From Syntrophaceae bacterium UBA2280 (lineage in GTDB: Bacteria > Desulfobacterota > Syntrophia > Syntrophales > Smithellaceae): a stretch of 43,885 nucleotides of DNA. The position numbers and the translations under genes were made by a program. Shown one piece after another: positions 16,624 to 25,226 of this stretch. The stretch is taken from contig DDWS01000023.1 of the NCBI GenBank assembly GCA_002347685.1, forward strand, positions 1 to 43,885, in the 5' to 3' direction. The stretch's first letter is position 1. Each line of letters opens with the position of its first letter. A model generated the notes under the pieces. That model had not been told where the DNA came from. It did no database searches and saw only the letters and a list, made by a program, of their open reading frames with translations.

Positions 16624-18063
16624 TTAAAGCTCCGTTGTTTGATCCCCGGCAGAGCGGACACCAAACACTTCGCGAATTTCCGCCGTGATCCGTTCCATTT
16701 TCATGCCTCGCGATCCCTTGACCAGAATCCAGTCACCCTTGCGCAGCTTTTTTTTCAGGCAGGCCATTGCCGCCTCAACACCGCCTGCGATTTCGATGAT
16801 CTGTTCTTCTGCCAGCCCGCCTTCCAGAGCGCCCGCAACAGTGTTTTGGGCGTACTCCCCTTGAAGAAAGGCGACCGTAACCCCCGTGGTCGCCAGCAGC
16901 GTCCCGATTTTCCGATGCATCTCCGGGGCCGCGTCACCCAGTTCCAGCATGTCCCCCAGAAAGACGAAGGCACGATGGGTGCTCTTCAAATCCTTCAGTG
17001 TCAGCAGCGCTTCACGCACGGACGCGGGATTGGCATTGTAGGAATCATCGACCAGGTAGGCGCCGTTTTGCAGCTCAACGATTTCCATGCGGCCGTGCAC
17101 AGGTGAAAATGACGCCAGACCCCGGCAAATGGCCGCGCATCCGATGCCCAGCGCCCGAGCGGCGGCGGCGGCGGCCATGGCGTTGTAGATATGATGAACT
17201 CCGGCAATGTTCATATCCACCCTGCATGTCTCACCGCCGCAGATCAATTGAAACCGCACGCCTCTGGCGCCCCGCTTTTTAATCTCTTTGACGGTCACAT
17301 CAGCATCCGCGCTCATCGAGTAGGTCACACGCGAACCCGACCATCTTTGCGCTATCTGCCCTACGGATTCGTCATCCAGATTGACCACCGCGCAGCCGGA
17401 AGACTGCATGTTCATCCACAAGGCGCCCTTCTCTTCCCGAATGGCTTCCATAGACCCGAAGCCCCCCAGATGGGCGGTGCCGATATTGGTAATCAATCCG
17501 ATGTCCGGAACGGCGATTTCCGTCAGACGCTTTATCTCTCCGGGCATATTCGTCCCCATTTCGACAATCGCCGCTTCATGGCGCGCCGTCAGGCGCAGAA
17601 GCGTCTGCGGCAGACCGATCAGATTATTGAAATTGCCTTGTGTTGCCAGAACATTTTTTTCAAGTCCGATGATGCCGGCAAGCATTTCGCGGGTGGTCGT
17701 TTTTCCTGAAGACCCGGTCAGTCCGATCACGGGCAGAGAAAAGCGCATGCGATAAGCGCAAGCCAGATCCCCCAAAGCGCGCAGTGTATCGGCCACTGCG
17801 ACGACACCGACACCACCGGGGATTTTCGCGAGGTCGATTAGCTCATCGGCCTGCACGAGCAGCACGGCTGCGCCGGCCCGAACCGCATGATCCAGAAAAT
17901 GATGACCATTGAAATTGTCCCCGATCAGGGCAATAAAAAGATTCCCTCGCGCAAGCTGTCTCGAATCCGTGGAAACGCCCTGGACCGACTGATCCTTGCT
18001 GCCGACCGTCAAACGGCCGCCGGTCGCAATCAGGATTTCCTGCACGGTAAAAACGGGCGTCAT
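16624..18063 (-). CDS. murF: UDP-MurNAc-tripeptide--D-alanyl-D-alanine ligase MurF
   Basis: A 479-residue cytoplasmic Mur ligase that adds D-Ala-D-Ala to complete the pentapeptide. The early substrate-binding region includes STDSRQLARGNLFIAL, the ATP loop GSSGKTTT is at 117-124, and DDSYNANP is a strong MurF marker. The ATG overlaps the murE stop by 4 bases, indicating coupled translation. The D-Ala-D-Ala ligase gene (ddl), found in some dcw clusters, is not in this one. Confidence 0.97.
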   Translation of the reverse strand: MTPVFTVQEILIATGGRLTVGSKDQSVQGVSTDSRQLARGNLFIALIGDNFNGHHFLDHAVRAGAAVLLVQADELIDLAKIPGGVGVVAVADTLRALGDLACAYRMRFSLPVIGLTGSSGKTTTREMLAGIIGLEKNVLATQGNFNNLIGLPQTLLRLTARHEAAIVEMGTNMPGEIKRLTEIAVPDIGLITNIGTAHLGGFGSMEAIREEKGALWMNMQSSGCAVVNLDDESVGQIAQRWSGSRVTYSMSADADVTVKEIKKRGARGVRFQLICGGETCRVDMNIAGVHHIYNAMAAAAAARALGIGCAAICRGLASFSPVHGRMEIVELQNGAYLVDDSYNANPASVREALLTLKDLKSTHRAFVFLGDMLELGDAAPEMHRKIGTLLATTGVTVAFLQGEYAQNTVAGALEGGLAEEQIIEIAGGVEAAMACLKKKLRKGDWILVKGSRGMKMERITAEIREVFGVRSAGDQTTEL

Positions 18064-19589
18064 CTTTTTGAACCCCTCGACCGCAGGGCCGAAGCGGCCA
18101 CAACACGGTCATCGAACGGTATTTTCCCGGTTTGCAGAATCTGATAATCCTCATGCCCCTTGCCGGCAATCAGCACCATGTCGCCGCTAACCGCAGTCCC
18201 GATGGCCGTTTCTATGGCGGTCTTCCGGTCAGGAATTACTGCGTAGCCCCGGCTTTGGGGGTCCATCTGCAACGCGCCGGTAAGCCGAATGCGATTGGCA
18301 TCAATGCCGGCCGTAATTTCCGCGATAATCGCCAGCGGATCTTCCTTACGCGGATTGTCGGATGTGACAATCGTCAAGTCGCTCAGCCGGGTCGCCGCCT
18401 CACCCATCAGCGGTCTTTTAGATCGGTCGCGATTCCCGCCGCAGCCGAAAACAGTGATCAGTCGTCCCGTCTTCATCCGGACAAGATTCTCCAGCACCTG
18501 GGTCAGGGCATCCGGTTTGTGCGCGTAATCCACAAAAACATGAACGCCGGTGTCGGAGGCAACCCTCTCCAGACGGCCCGGAACACAGGTCATTTTTTCA
18601 ATCCCCTCGGCAATCGCGGATTCAGGAACACCCAAAAGCTGTGCCGCGGCTACGGCCGCCAGAATATTATACAGGTTGAACCGGCCGGTGAGCTGCGATT
18701 GAATCGTCATTTGCCGTCCTGCGACATAGAGATCGGCCCGGATGCCGCTTAGCGAAACATGATCATTGAAAAACCGGACGTCGCACTCTTCTTTTGCGCC
18801 ATATGTCAAAGCAAACGGGCGGATGCCGTCTAAAAGCCTGGCCCCCCATACATCGTCGGCGTTGACAACGGCCCTTCGTGGTCGGTCTTTTTTGCTCTGG
18901 GGCAGAAGGTCGGTAAATAAGCGCTGTTTGGCCCGGAAATACGATTCCATATCTTTGTGGTAATCCAGGTGCTCCGTGCTGAGATTGGTAAACACCCCTA
19001 AATCGAAATCGCAATCGTCCACCCGGTGCAGATCGAGTGCGTGCGACGACACCTCGGCCAGGACATGTGTCACACCTTCATCGGCCATCTGCCGGAGGAT
19101 TCTTTGCAGATCGTAAGATTCCGGCGTGGTGTTCGGTGCCGGGAAGGTTTTGCCCGCGTATCGGTAATTCACTGTGCCGATCACGCCGCAGTCAAAACCC
19201 GCCTGCTTCAGGATGGATTCCAGCAGGTAGGTCACCGTGGTTTTGCCGCTCGTTCCCGTAATGCCGATCAGCGTCAGGTTCCCGGAAGGATCATCGAAAT
19301 ACGTCTTTGCCAGTCGCCCCAGAACGCGACGGCTGTCGGACACCTGAATCGCTACCGCCTGCGGCGGGACAGTGGCATCCTTTTGATAGACGATGAAGCG
19401 CGCGCCCCGATCGACGGCCTCACGGATATAATCATGGCCGTCATGGACCAGTCCCGGAATCGCGACAAACAGCGAATCGGGTCCGCACTGATCCGCGGCA
19501 TAGCAGATGCCGGACACGTCGCCGGACAAATCCGCCGGGCTTTTTTGCATTTCGATGCCGTTGAGTAACCGCCGCAATTCCATACACAC
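18060..19589 (-). CDS. murE: UDP-MurNAc-L-Ala-D-Glu--2,6-diaminopimelate ligase MurE
   Basis: A Mur ligase of about 509 residues that adds the third stem-peptide amino acid. The ATP loop GTSGKTT is at about 112-118. The DNPR motif in TSDNPRKEDP is the established mark of enzymes using meso-diaminopimelate, so the cell wall is probably of the Gram-negative DAP type. The start is uncertain: GTG at 19589 and ATG at 19583 are both in frame, with AAGGA 5 and 11 bases upstream respectively. The two differ by only two residues. The gene begins 1 base after the ftsI stop and overlaps murF by 4. Confidence 0.97.
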   Translation of the reverse strand: MCMELRRLLNGIEMQKSPADLSGDVSGICYAADQCGPDSLFVAIPGLVHDGHDYIREAVDRGARFIVYQKDATVPPQAVAIQVSDSRRVLGRLAKTYFDDPSGNLTLIGITGTSGKTTVTYLLESILKQAGFDCGVIGTVNYRYAGKTFPAPNTTPESYDLQRILRQMADEGVTHVLAEVSSHALDLHRVDDCDFDLGVFTNLSTEHLDYHKDMESYFRAKQRLFTDLLPQSKKDRPRRAVVNADDVWGARLLDGIRPFALTYGAKEECDVRFFNDHVSLSGIRADLYVAGRQMTIQSQLTGRFNLYNILAAVAAAQLLGVPESAIAEGIEKMTCVPGRLERVASDTGVHVFVDYAHKPDALTQVLENLVRMKTGRLITVFGCGGNRDRSKRPLMGEAATRLSDLTIVTSDNPRKEDPLAIIAEITAGIDANRIRLTGALQMDPQSRGYAVIPDRKTAIETAIGTAVSGDMVLIAGKGHEDYQILQTGKIPFDDRVVAASALRSRGSKR

Positions 19590-19590
19590 C

Positions 19591-21570
19591 CTATTCCTTC
19601 ATCTCAAACACAACTTTGCAGACACGTCCGTTCCCCAGGGCGGCACCTACAGGCGGGTGCTGACGCACCGCCCAGCCGCTGCCGGAGACCTGCAGGTCAA
19701 TCGATCTCTCCTTGGCCTTGCGCATCGCCTCCCGGATCGTCAATCCCAGAAAGCCCGGCATCACCAAATCATTTTCGACATCTTCATCCGAAGGCAGGCG
19801 ATAGTCTGCGGAAACCAGTTTCAACTTGCGGACATCATCGACTTCAAAATCGGGGGTCTCCCGTATATTGGTTTTAAAGCAATTCAGAATCTGCTCACCG
19901 ATACTCTTGAACACCGGCGCGGCAGCCACCCCCCCCCAACGATCGCGCTGTGGTTCGTCGAGCATCACAAAAATGGCGACTTGAGGATTATCCGCGGGAA
20001 AGAAACCGATGAAAGATGTGCGCACCTTCTGGGAGGAATACACCCCGCGGTCAAAGTCAAAAATCTGTGAGGTTCCCGTTTTTCCTGCCACCGCGACGTT
20101 TTGAATATGCGCATTGATACCGGTACCGTCTTCGGCGGAAACAACCTCCGTAAGCACGGCTGTAAGTCTCTTTGCCGTCGCAGGGGAAATCACCTGACGA
20201 ACCGCTTCCGGTGTATACATCTTGACCGGATGGTTGTTCTTGTCCGTCAGGCCGCGAACCACGTAAGGTTTCATGAGCACACCGTCGTTGGCAATCGCGG
20301 ACATCGCGGCGATCATCTGAATGGCCGTAACGGAAATACCCTGCCCAAAGGAAATGGCGGCCGTATCGACCTCGGTCCACTGCTGCACAGGCCTTAGCAA
20401 ACCGGACGCCTCGCCTAACAGATCCACACCGGTTCTCCCCGTAAAGCCGAAATCCCGGATATAGGAATAATACTTTTCCTTGCCGAGTTTCCTTGCGATC
20501 TTCACCGAACCGATATTGCTGGAATATTTCACAATGTCACTGACCGTCAGCATCTGGTGCTTTTTACGATTGGCCTCCCGGATCACTCGGTTCCCCACCG
20601 TAAAGGCCCCGTCTTCACAATCGATCTGATCCGCCTCCCTGATGACTTCTTCTTCGAGTGCGGCAGCAATCAGAAAAGGCTTAAAGGTCGATCCCGGATC
20701 AAACATATCCGCAATCGCACGGTTGCGCCAGTGCCTGGGCGAAAGCCCCCGGATATTGTTGGGGTCGAATCCCGCCTCGTTGGCCATGGCCAGAATTTCC
20801 CCGGTCTTTGGAACCATCACAATGGCCATGCCGCCTTTCGCACCTTTTTCCGCGACCGCGTCACGGAGGTGTGTTTCCACCAGATACTGTATGCGGGAGT
20901 CAATGGTTAAAACGAGATTCAGGCTTTCATCTTTTGGTTTCTCCGTATGCTCCACATGGAGAAACAACTTTCTGCCTCTCGCGTCCCTGGCCCAGGTTAA
21001 CTGTTCAGGCTTGCTTCTTAAATCGCCGTCATATTTCTTTTCCAGGCCTTCGAGACCCATGGCGTCAAAACCGGCAAAGCCGATCACATGAGCGGCAAGC
21101 TGGCCGTTGGGGTAAAACCGCTTCGGTTCTTTGATTAGAAAAACGCCCTCGACGGCCGCCTCCTGCACCTTCAGGGCCTGCTCGGGCGATATTTTCCGGG
21201 CCAGCCAGCAAAAGCTTTTAGGCTCGGTGAGCTTCCTGCGGACCTCCGCGGCATTCAGATTCAGAATACCGGCAATCCGGCGGGATGCCGCTTCCGGATC
21301 GGTAATTCTGGTGGGATCGGCAAAAACCGAATCCGCCAGAACCGATATGGCCAGCTTTTCACCGTTGCGGTCGAAGATCATGCCACGTTCCGGATGAAGC
21401 TGCAGCGTCGTGGTATGCTGCCTTTGCGCCAGCGTTTTTAATTTTTCGCCGGAAAGCACCTGCAGCTGAAAGGCACGGGACAAAAGCGCAATGAATAGAA
21501 TCAGAAAAATCGCCAGAATACTTGCCAACCGGAACTTGAGCCATTTTTTCGAATCTGCGGCCATATTCAT
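19591..21570 (-). CDS. ftsI: septal penicillin-binding protein FtsI (PBP3) with C-terminal PASTA domain
   Basis: A 659-residue class B penicillin-binding protein, the septal transpeptidase that works with FtsW. One membrane helix (about 12-32) and a pedestal domain precede the transpeptidase domain, with SxxK nucleophile motif S294-T-F-K297, SxN S350-S-N352 and KTGT at 497-500. The last 65 or so residues (VMPGFLGLTIREAMRKAK onward) form a PASTA domain. E. coli FtsI lacks one, but it is common in deltaproteobacteria and Gram-positives. The ATG overlaps the ftsL stop by 4 bases; a second in-frame ATG two codons later is possible. Confidence 0.97.
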   Translation of the reverse strand: MNMAADSKKWLKFRLASILAIFLILFIALLSRAFQLQVLSGEKLKTLAQRQHTTTLQLHPERGMIFDRNGEKLAISVLADSVFADPTRITDPEAASRRIAGILNLNAAEVRRKLTEPKSFCWLARKISPEQALKVQEAAVEGVFLIKEPKRFYPNGQLAAHVIGFAGFDAMGLEGLEKKYDGDLRSKPEQLTWARDARGRKLFLHVEHTEKPKDESLNLVLTIDSRIQYLVETHLRDAVAEKGAKGGMAIVMVPKTGEILAMANEAGFDPNNIRGLSPRHWRNRAIADMFDPGSTFKPFLIAAALEEEVIREADQIDCEDGAFTVGNRVIREANRKKHQMLTVSDIVKYSSNIGSVKIARKLGKEKYYSYIRDFGFTGRTGVDLLGEASGLLRPVQQWTEVDTAAISFGQGISVTAIQMIAAMSAIANDGVLMKPYVVRGLTDKNNHPVKMYTPEAVRQVISPATAKRLTAVLTEVVSAEDGTGINAHIQNVAVAGKTGTSQIFDFDRGVYSSQKVRTSFIGFFPADNPQVAIFVMLDEPQRDRWGGVAAAPVFKSIGEQILNCFKTNIRETPDFEVDDVRKLKLVSADYRLPSDEDVENDLVMPGFLGLTIREAMRKAKERSIDLQVSGSGWAVRQHPPVGAALGNGRVCKVVFEMKE

Positions 21571-21905
21571 TTCTCCGTGGCTTTTAAAACGATCAACTGT
21601 TCATTGCCGGGATAAACCATCTGCAATTTTTTCATGGCGATCCCTTCGATGCGCTGCGGTGTTTTGAGTGTCGCAAATTCCAGCTTCAGCCTCTTTTGCT
21701 CCTCGAGCATTTTCTCCTTCACGTTCAATGCGGCGGCAATCTCATATTCCAGTTGCGTCATACGGATATGCGAACCGACATAAATCAGCGCCACCAGCAT
21801 CAGGGACACGGCCACGACAATAAAACTGGGATACTTTTTTCCGAGTGAGGAAGCTTTCGCCTCCCGGGCTGCGGGCAGCACATGAGTTCCGACTGACTGC
21901 GCCAT
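21567..21905 (-). CDS. ftsL: cell division protein FtsL
   Basis: A 112-residue bitopic protein: cytoplasmic N-terminus, one membrane helix (about 28-46), then a periplasmic coiled coil (about 50-85, rich in Glu, Lys and Leu) and a short conserved tail (RIEGIAMKKLQMVYPG). In known systems FtsL pairs with FtsB and binds FtsQ, activating FtsWI. Sequence conservation is low in this family, so the call rests on topology, size and position between rsmH and ftsI. Confidence 0.9.
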   Translation of the reverse strand: MAQSVGTHVLPAAREAKASSLGKKYPSFIVVAVSLMLVALIYVGSHIRMTQLEYEIAAALNVKEKMLEEQKRLKLEFATLKTPQRIEGIAMKKLQMVYPGNEQLIVLKATEK

Positions 21906-21907
21906 CG

Positions 21908-22843
21908 TTAAATCCTCTGGGCCACACGCAGCCTGGCGCTGCGCGCACGCGGGTTTACGGTTGTTTCTTCAACCGAAGGGGTTATGGACTTTTTGGTCAG
22001 AATCGAAACCCGGGCCTTTTTGGAGCACACACAATACGGGATATCCCTCGGACAGACACAATTCGATGCCATATCCCTGAATGCATTCTTGACGATGCGG
22101 TCTTCCAGGGAATGGAAGGAGATCATACAAAGACGCCCGCCTGGATTGAGCGCAGTCACCGCTGCCTCGATGCCCGGAAGAATGGAATCCAGCTCGCGGT
22201 TCACGGCAATGCGGATGGCCTGAAACGTCCGTGTGGCGGGATGAATCTTCTGATGCCTCATCGCCGCGGGCATGACTCCCGCGACAAGCCCCGATAAAGC
22301 CTGCGTGGTTTCAATCGGCGCGTCTTGTCTTTTTCTCACGATAGCCCTGGCGATTCTCGCAGCCATTCTTTCCTCTCCGTATGAACGAATGATTCTTTCC
22401 AGCTCGTCTTGTGAAAAATGGTTGATAATGTCGTAGGCGCAAAGCTTCAAAGTTTGATCCATCCGCATATCAAGCGGCGCGTCCCGGTTGAAGCTGAACC
22501 CCCGTGACGTCGTATCCAGTTGATGGGATGATACCCCCAGGTCCATGAGAACACCGTCCACCCTCTGAATGTTCAAAGTGTCGAGCACCTGGCTCAGTCC
22601 GGCGAAATTCGCCCGGACAAGCATCTTGCGCGACCCGAATCCGGCCAGCCTCCGCCCGGCGGCCGCCAGGGCGTCACTGTCGCAGTCGATCCCGATCAGT
22701 GTCGCACCGGTACGTTCCAGGATCGCGTGGGCGTGTCCCGCCCCTCCCACAGTCGCATCCACATAGATGCCTTCTGGTTTCACCACAAGCCAGTGCATGA
22801 CTTCTTCCAACATCACCGGCTCGTGAGCAAAGTCGGCACTCAT
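21908..22843 (-). CDS. rsmH: 16S rRNA (cytosine-1402-N4) methyltransferase RsmH
   Basis: A 311-residue SAM-dependent methyltransferase (older name MraW) that N4-methylates C1402 of 16S rRNA in the decoding site. The N-terminal HEPVMLEEV is the family start, followed by SAM motif DATVGGAGHAHAIL, the DLGVSSHQLD segment, RGFSFNRDAPLDMRM, and the C-terminal MISFHSLEDRIVK. It starts 2 bases after mraZ and stops 2 bases before ftsL. Confidence 0.97.
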   Translation of the reverse strand: MSADFAHEPVMLEEVMHWLVVKPEGIYVDATVGGAGHAHAILERTGATLIGIDCDSDALAAAGRRLAGFGSRKMLVRANFAGLSQVLDTLNIQRVDGVLMDLGVSSHQLDTTSRGFSFNRDAPLDMRMDQTLKLCAYDIINHFSQDELERIIRSYGEERMAARIARAIVRKRQDAPIETTQALSGLVAGVMPAAMRHQKIHPATRTFQAIRIAVNRELDSILPGIEAAVTALNPGGRLCMISFHSLEDRIVKNAFRDMASNCVCPRDIPYCVCSKKARVSILTKKSITPSVEETTVNPRARSARLRVAQRI

Positions 22844-22845
22844 GG

Positions 22846-23292
22846 CTAAATCCCAAGATCAGCCATGTAATCGCTGAACTTGTCGATATCGCTTCCGGCC
22901 TGCTTCATCTCCGCGTTGAAACGATCCTTCGGCCAGATCTCAATCACTTTAATCATTCCGGCCAGGACCACGTCCTTTTCAAGGTTCGCGTATTCCCGCA
23001 GTGACGGAGGAATCAGCACGCGTCCCTGGCTGTCGAGATTGCAGTCCACCGCGCCCGACATGAAAAAACGCTGGAATGAACGCACTTCTTTGCGCAGGAT
23101 GGATTGATGCGATACTTTTTCTTCGATAATCCGCCACTCATCGAAGGGAAACACCATCAGATAGCCATCCCAGTTGGTAATCACCATCCGGTTGTCGTAC
23201 TTTTCCGCGAAGACCTCACGGAATCTGGACGGAAAAATGATCCTTCCCTTTTCGTCAATATTATGATGATATTGGCCTCGAAATACGGACAC
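22846..23292 (-). CDS. mraZ: transcriptional regulator MraZ
   Basis: A 148-residue DNA-binding protein with two SpoVT/AbrB-type swapped-hairpin halves, marked by DEKGRIIFPSRFR (near residue 14) and DSQGRVLIPPSLRE. MraZ forms ring-shaped oligomers and binds short direct repeats in front of its own gene, in E. coli repressing the dcw cluster. The start is a GTG (MSVFRGQYHHN), preceded by GGAGG with 8 bases spacing. Another GTG five codons upstream (23307) overlaps that Shine-Dalgarno and is unlikely. Three matching boxes lie immediately upstream, which supports autoregulation here. Confidence 0.96.
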   Translation of the reverse strand: MSVFRGQYHHNIDEKGRIIFPSRFREVFAEKYDNRMVITNWDGYLMVFPFDEWRIIEEKVSHQSILRKEVRSFQRFFMSGAVDCNLDSQGRVLIPPSLREYANLEKDVVLAGMIKVIEIWPKDRFNAEMKQAGSDIDKFSDYMADLGI

Positions 23293-23301
23293 TAAATATC
23301 C

Positions 23302-23327
23302 CTCCACATCAATCCACTTTGCTCCAC
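23302..23327 (-). promoter_or_regulatory. MraZ operator: three direct repeats of GTGGAG/T
   Basis: Read on the minus strand, GTGGAG (23322-23327), GTGGAT (23312-23317) and GTGGAG (23302-23307) repeat with an exact 10-base period (4-base spacers CAAA and TGAT), so all fall on the same helix face. MraZ is known to bind tandem GTGG/TGGG-type boxes near its own gene. The boxes begin at the predicted transcription start, and the last one contains the GGAGG Shine-Dalgarno of mraZ. Confidence 0.85.
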
Positions 23328-23334
23328 GTGGTCA

Positions 23335-23363
23335 ACTATAGAGAGGGAAAAGTGCTTTGTCAA
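23335..23363 (-). promoter_or_regulatory. sigma70 promoter of mraZ and the dcw cluster
   Basis: On the minus strand a perfect -35 TTGACA (23358-23363) is followed after 17 bases by TATAGT (23335-23340, 5/6). The predicted start is about 23328, right at the first MraZ box. It is the strongest promoter match in the window, as expected for the driver of a 15-gene cluster. Confidence 0.85.
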
Positions 23364-23458
23364 GAAAAAAAAACATTTTTTTCTGATTAAATAACTTAAA
23401 ATTACAGGGGAAATAGGCAAAACAAGATCATGCGACATGCAAGGGTAAAAAAAGACGC

Positions 23459-23502
23459 AAAAAAAATGTCCCGGACGCCCCGCGCAGGGGCCCCATCCGG
23501 GA
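23459..23502 (-). terminator. Rho-independent terminator after mltG
   Basis: On the minus strand, TCCCGGA (23496-23502) pairs with TCCGGGA (23469-23475), with an inner CCCC/GGGG stem. It is followed by CATTTTTTTT (T run 23459-23466). It would end the ruvX-mltG transcript and separate it from the mraZ promoter. Confidence 0.8.
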
Positions 23503-23574
23503 GATACGACCCATTCTGATCAAGATAAAGAATAATTTCAAATCAATAGAATACGAACAGGCTGTTTTCTGACT

Positions 23575-24594
23575 TCAGTTGGATCGACTGGCTTCACGGA
23601 ATCTTCGAACCGCGCGGTTATGCTCCTCCAGAGTCGATGAAAAAAAATGAGTGCCGTCCTTCTGAGAAACAAAATATAAATAATCCACATCCGCCGGATT
23701 CAAAACCGCCAGAAAAGAGTCGAGACCGGGATTACCGATCGGTCCGGGCGGCAAACCGCGGATCTGATAGGTGTTATACGGAGAGTCCCTCCTGTAATGG
23801 CTGCGCAAAACCCTGCCGTCAAAGTTTTCCAGATCATAAACAGTCGTCGGATCGCTCTGGAGAGGAATTCTCCTTTTGATCCGGTTGTGAAAGACCGCTG
23901 CGACCAAAGGTTTTTCAGCCTTGTACCCCGTTTCCCTGCCGACAAGAGAGGCAAAAGTGACGAATTCATGAAGGCTGAGTCCACGTTCAGCGGCCTGGTT
24001 GATCATCTCCGGCGTAATTTTCATCCAGAAACGGGTCACCATCATTCTTATGATCTGCCTGGTAGTCATGGAGCGGTTCAGAAGGTAGGTATCGGGATAA
24101 AGATATCCCTCAACCGAATTGGCAAGAATGCCCATGGAATTCAGGAAGGATTCATCGCCGGCGAGGCCGAAAAAAGCTTTCTCATCGAGCATTTTAAATT
24201 CATTGAGCCTGGATGCGACCTCACGGAGGTTAAAGTCCTCATGGATCGTCACGCGGTATCTTTTGACCTCTCCGCGCAGCAGTTTGTCGATCAGCCCCGA
24301 AGGTGTCAGATCGGTTGAGATTTCATACTCCCCCGCCCTGATGGATCTCGATGCGTTTTTGACCATGGCCAGGGAGTAAAAAAGCGGCCTGTTTTTTACC
24401 AGTCCCGAACGTTCAAGGATTTTTGTGGCTTTAAGAAAGCTCGAACCGGTCGGAATGTCCACAACAACGCTGGAAGCACTGCCTGGTTCAATCGGAGACT
24501 TCGCATAAATAATCAGCAGCGCGCCGAACACCACTGCAGCCAAAAACGGGACAGATAATACATAAACAATTATCTTTATTATCTTTTTCTTCAT
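23575..24594 (-). CDS. mltG: endolytic transglycosylase MltG (YceG family)
   Basis: A 339-residue inner-membrane lytic transglycosylase that cleaves nascent glycan strands and so sets their length. One N-terminal membrane helix (about 5-28) is followed by a LysM-like region and the catalytic YceG domain. The conserved core reads ASLVGRETGYKAEKPLVAAVFHNR, then IPLQSDPTTVYD. Most homologues have ASIVEKETG, so the first Glu is Gly here while the second is kept. The start has GGAG 5 bases upstream. It is probably co-transcribed with ruvX (66-base gap) and followed by a terminator. Confidence 0.93.
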   Translation of the reverse strand: MKKKIIKIIVYVLSVPFLAAVVFGALLIIYAKSPIEPGSASSVVVDIPTGSSFLKATKILERSGLVKNRPLFYSLAMVKNASRSIRAGEYEISTDLTPSGLIDKLLRGEVKRYRVTIHEDFNLREVASRLNEFKMLDEKAFFGLAGDESFLNSMGILANSVEGYLYPDTYLLNRSMTTRQIIRMMVTRFWMKITPEMINQAAERGLSLHEFVTFASLVGRETGYKAEKPLVAAVFHNRIKRRIPLQSDPTTVYDLENFDGRVLRSHYRRDSPYNTYQIRGLPPGPIGNPGLDSFLAVLNPADVDYLYFVSQKDGTHFFSSTLEEHNRAVRRFREASRSN

Positions 24595-24660
24595 CTAAAC
24601 TCCATGCAATCCGCAGGATTGAATTTAAGGAATCATACGGAACGTATCGGACGCCCGGTC

Positions 24661-25077
24661 TCATTTTTTTTCGGACGAATCAAGATAACCCTGAAGAATG
24701 AGACAAGCCGCCAGCTGATCGACCTTTTCTTTCCTTTTGCGCCACCGCAGGCCGGCCTGGATCATCATTTCTTCAGCCTCTTTGGTGGAGAGCGTCTCGG
24801 GCCATTTCACCACCGGCAGCAGAAAAGTTTTTTCCATCAAGGCGGACCAACGATTGACCTTTTCACACTGGATTCCCTCAGAACCATCGATCCTGACCGG
24901 ATAACCGATCACCACTTTCTCCACGGCATATTGCCGGATCCATTGTTCCAGGACACCTAAGTCATGTTTTTTGGTTTTGCGAATCAGCGTCGGCAGGCCC
25001 TGCGCGGTCATGCCCAATTCGTCGCAAACCGCCAGTCCGATTCGCCGATCCCCGTAATCCAAACCCAATACGCGCAA
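24661..25077 (-). CDS. ruvX: RuvX/YqgF, RNase H-fold nuclease
   Basis: A 138-residue RNase H-like protein, the same length as E. coli YqgF. That family matures the 16S rRNA 5' end and has been called a putative Holliday junction resolvase. The first acidic residue is in LGLDYGDRRIGLAV (Asp7), followed by WPETLSTKEAEE and a C-terminal KEKVDQLAA Asp. I chose a TTG at 25077, preceded by GAGGTG, which yields the family N-terminus. A TTG 12 codons further upstream is open but adds unmatched residues. It is divergent from selB. Confidence 0.92.
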   Translation of the reverse strand: MRVLGLDYGDRRIGLAVCDELGMTAQGLPTLIRKTKKHDLGVLEQWIRQYAVEKVVIGYPVRIDGSEGIQCEKVNRWSALMEKTFLLPVVKWPETLSTKEAEEMMIQAGLRWRKRKEKVDQLAACLILQGYLDSSEKK

Positions 25078-25226
25078 AAGAGCACCTCGTCTCACCGAGC
25101 CGGTGTCTAACAATTTTCGGCGGTAATTTCAATAAAAGAATCCGGACGAAACAATAATCAAGTTGTGAAAACGGGCGGAGTTTGTTATCTGATGACCATA
25201 CAACACAAATGACCGCAAGGGAGTAT

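Noticed and set aside
24607..24621. Hairpin CAATCC-GCA-GGATTG between ruvX and mltG
   Set aside because: Six-base arms without a T run and a 3-base loop; too weak to call a terminator or a regulatory element.
25162..25192. Possible selB promoter TTGTGA-17-TATCTG
   Set aside because: Weak in both hexamers; a promoter is expected in this divergent gap but I cannot place it reliably.
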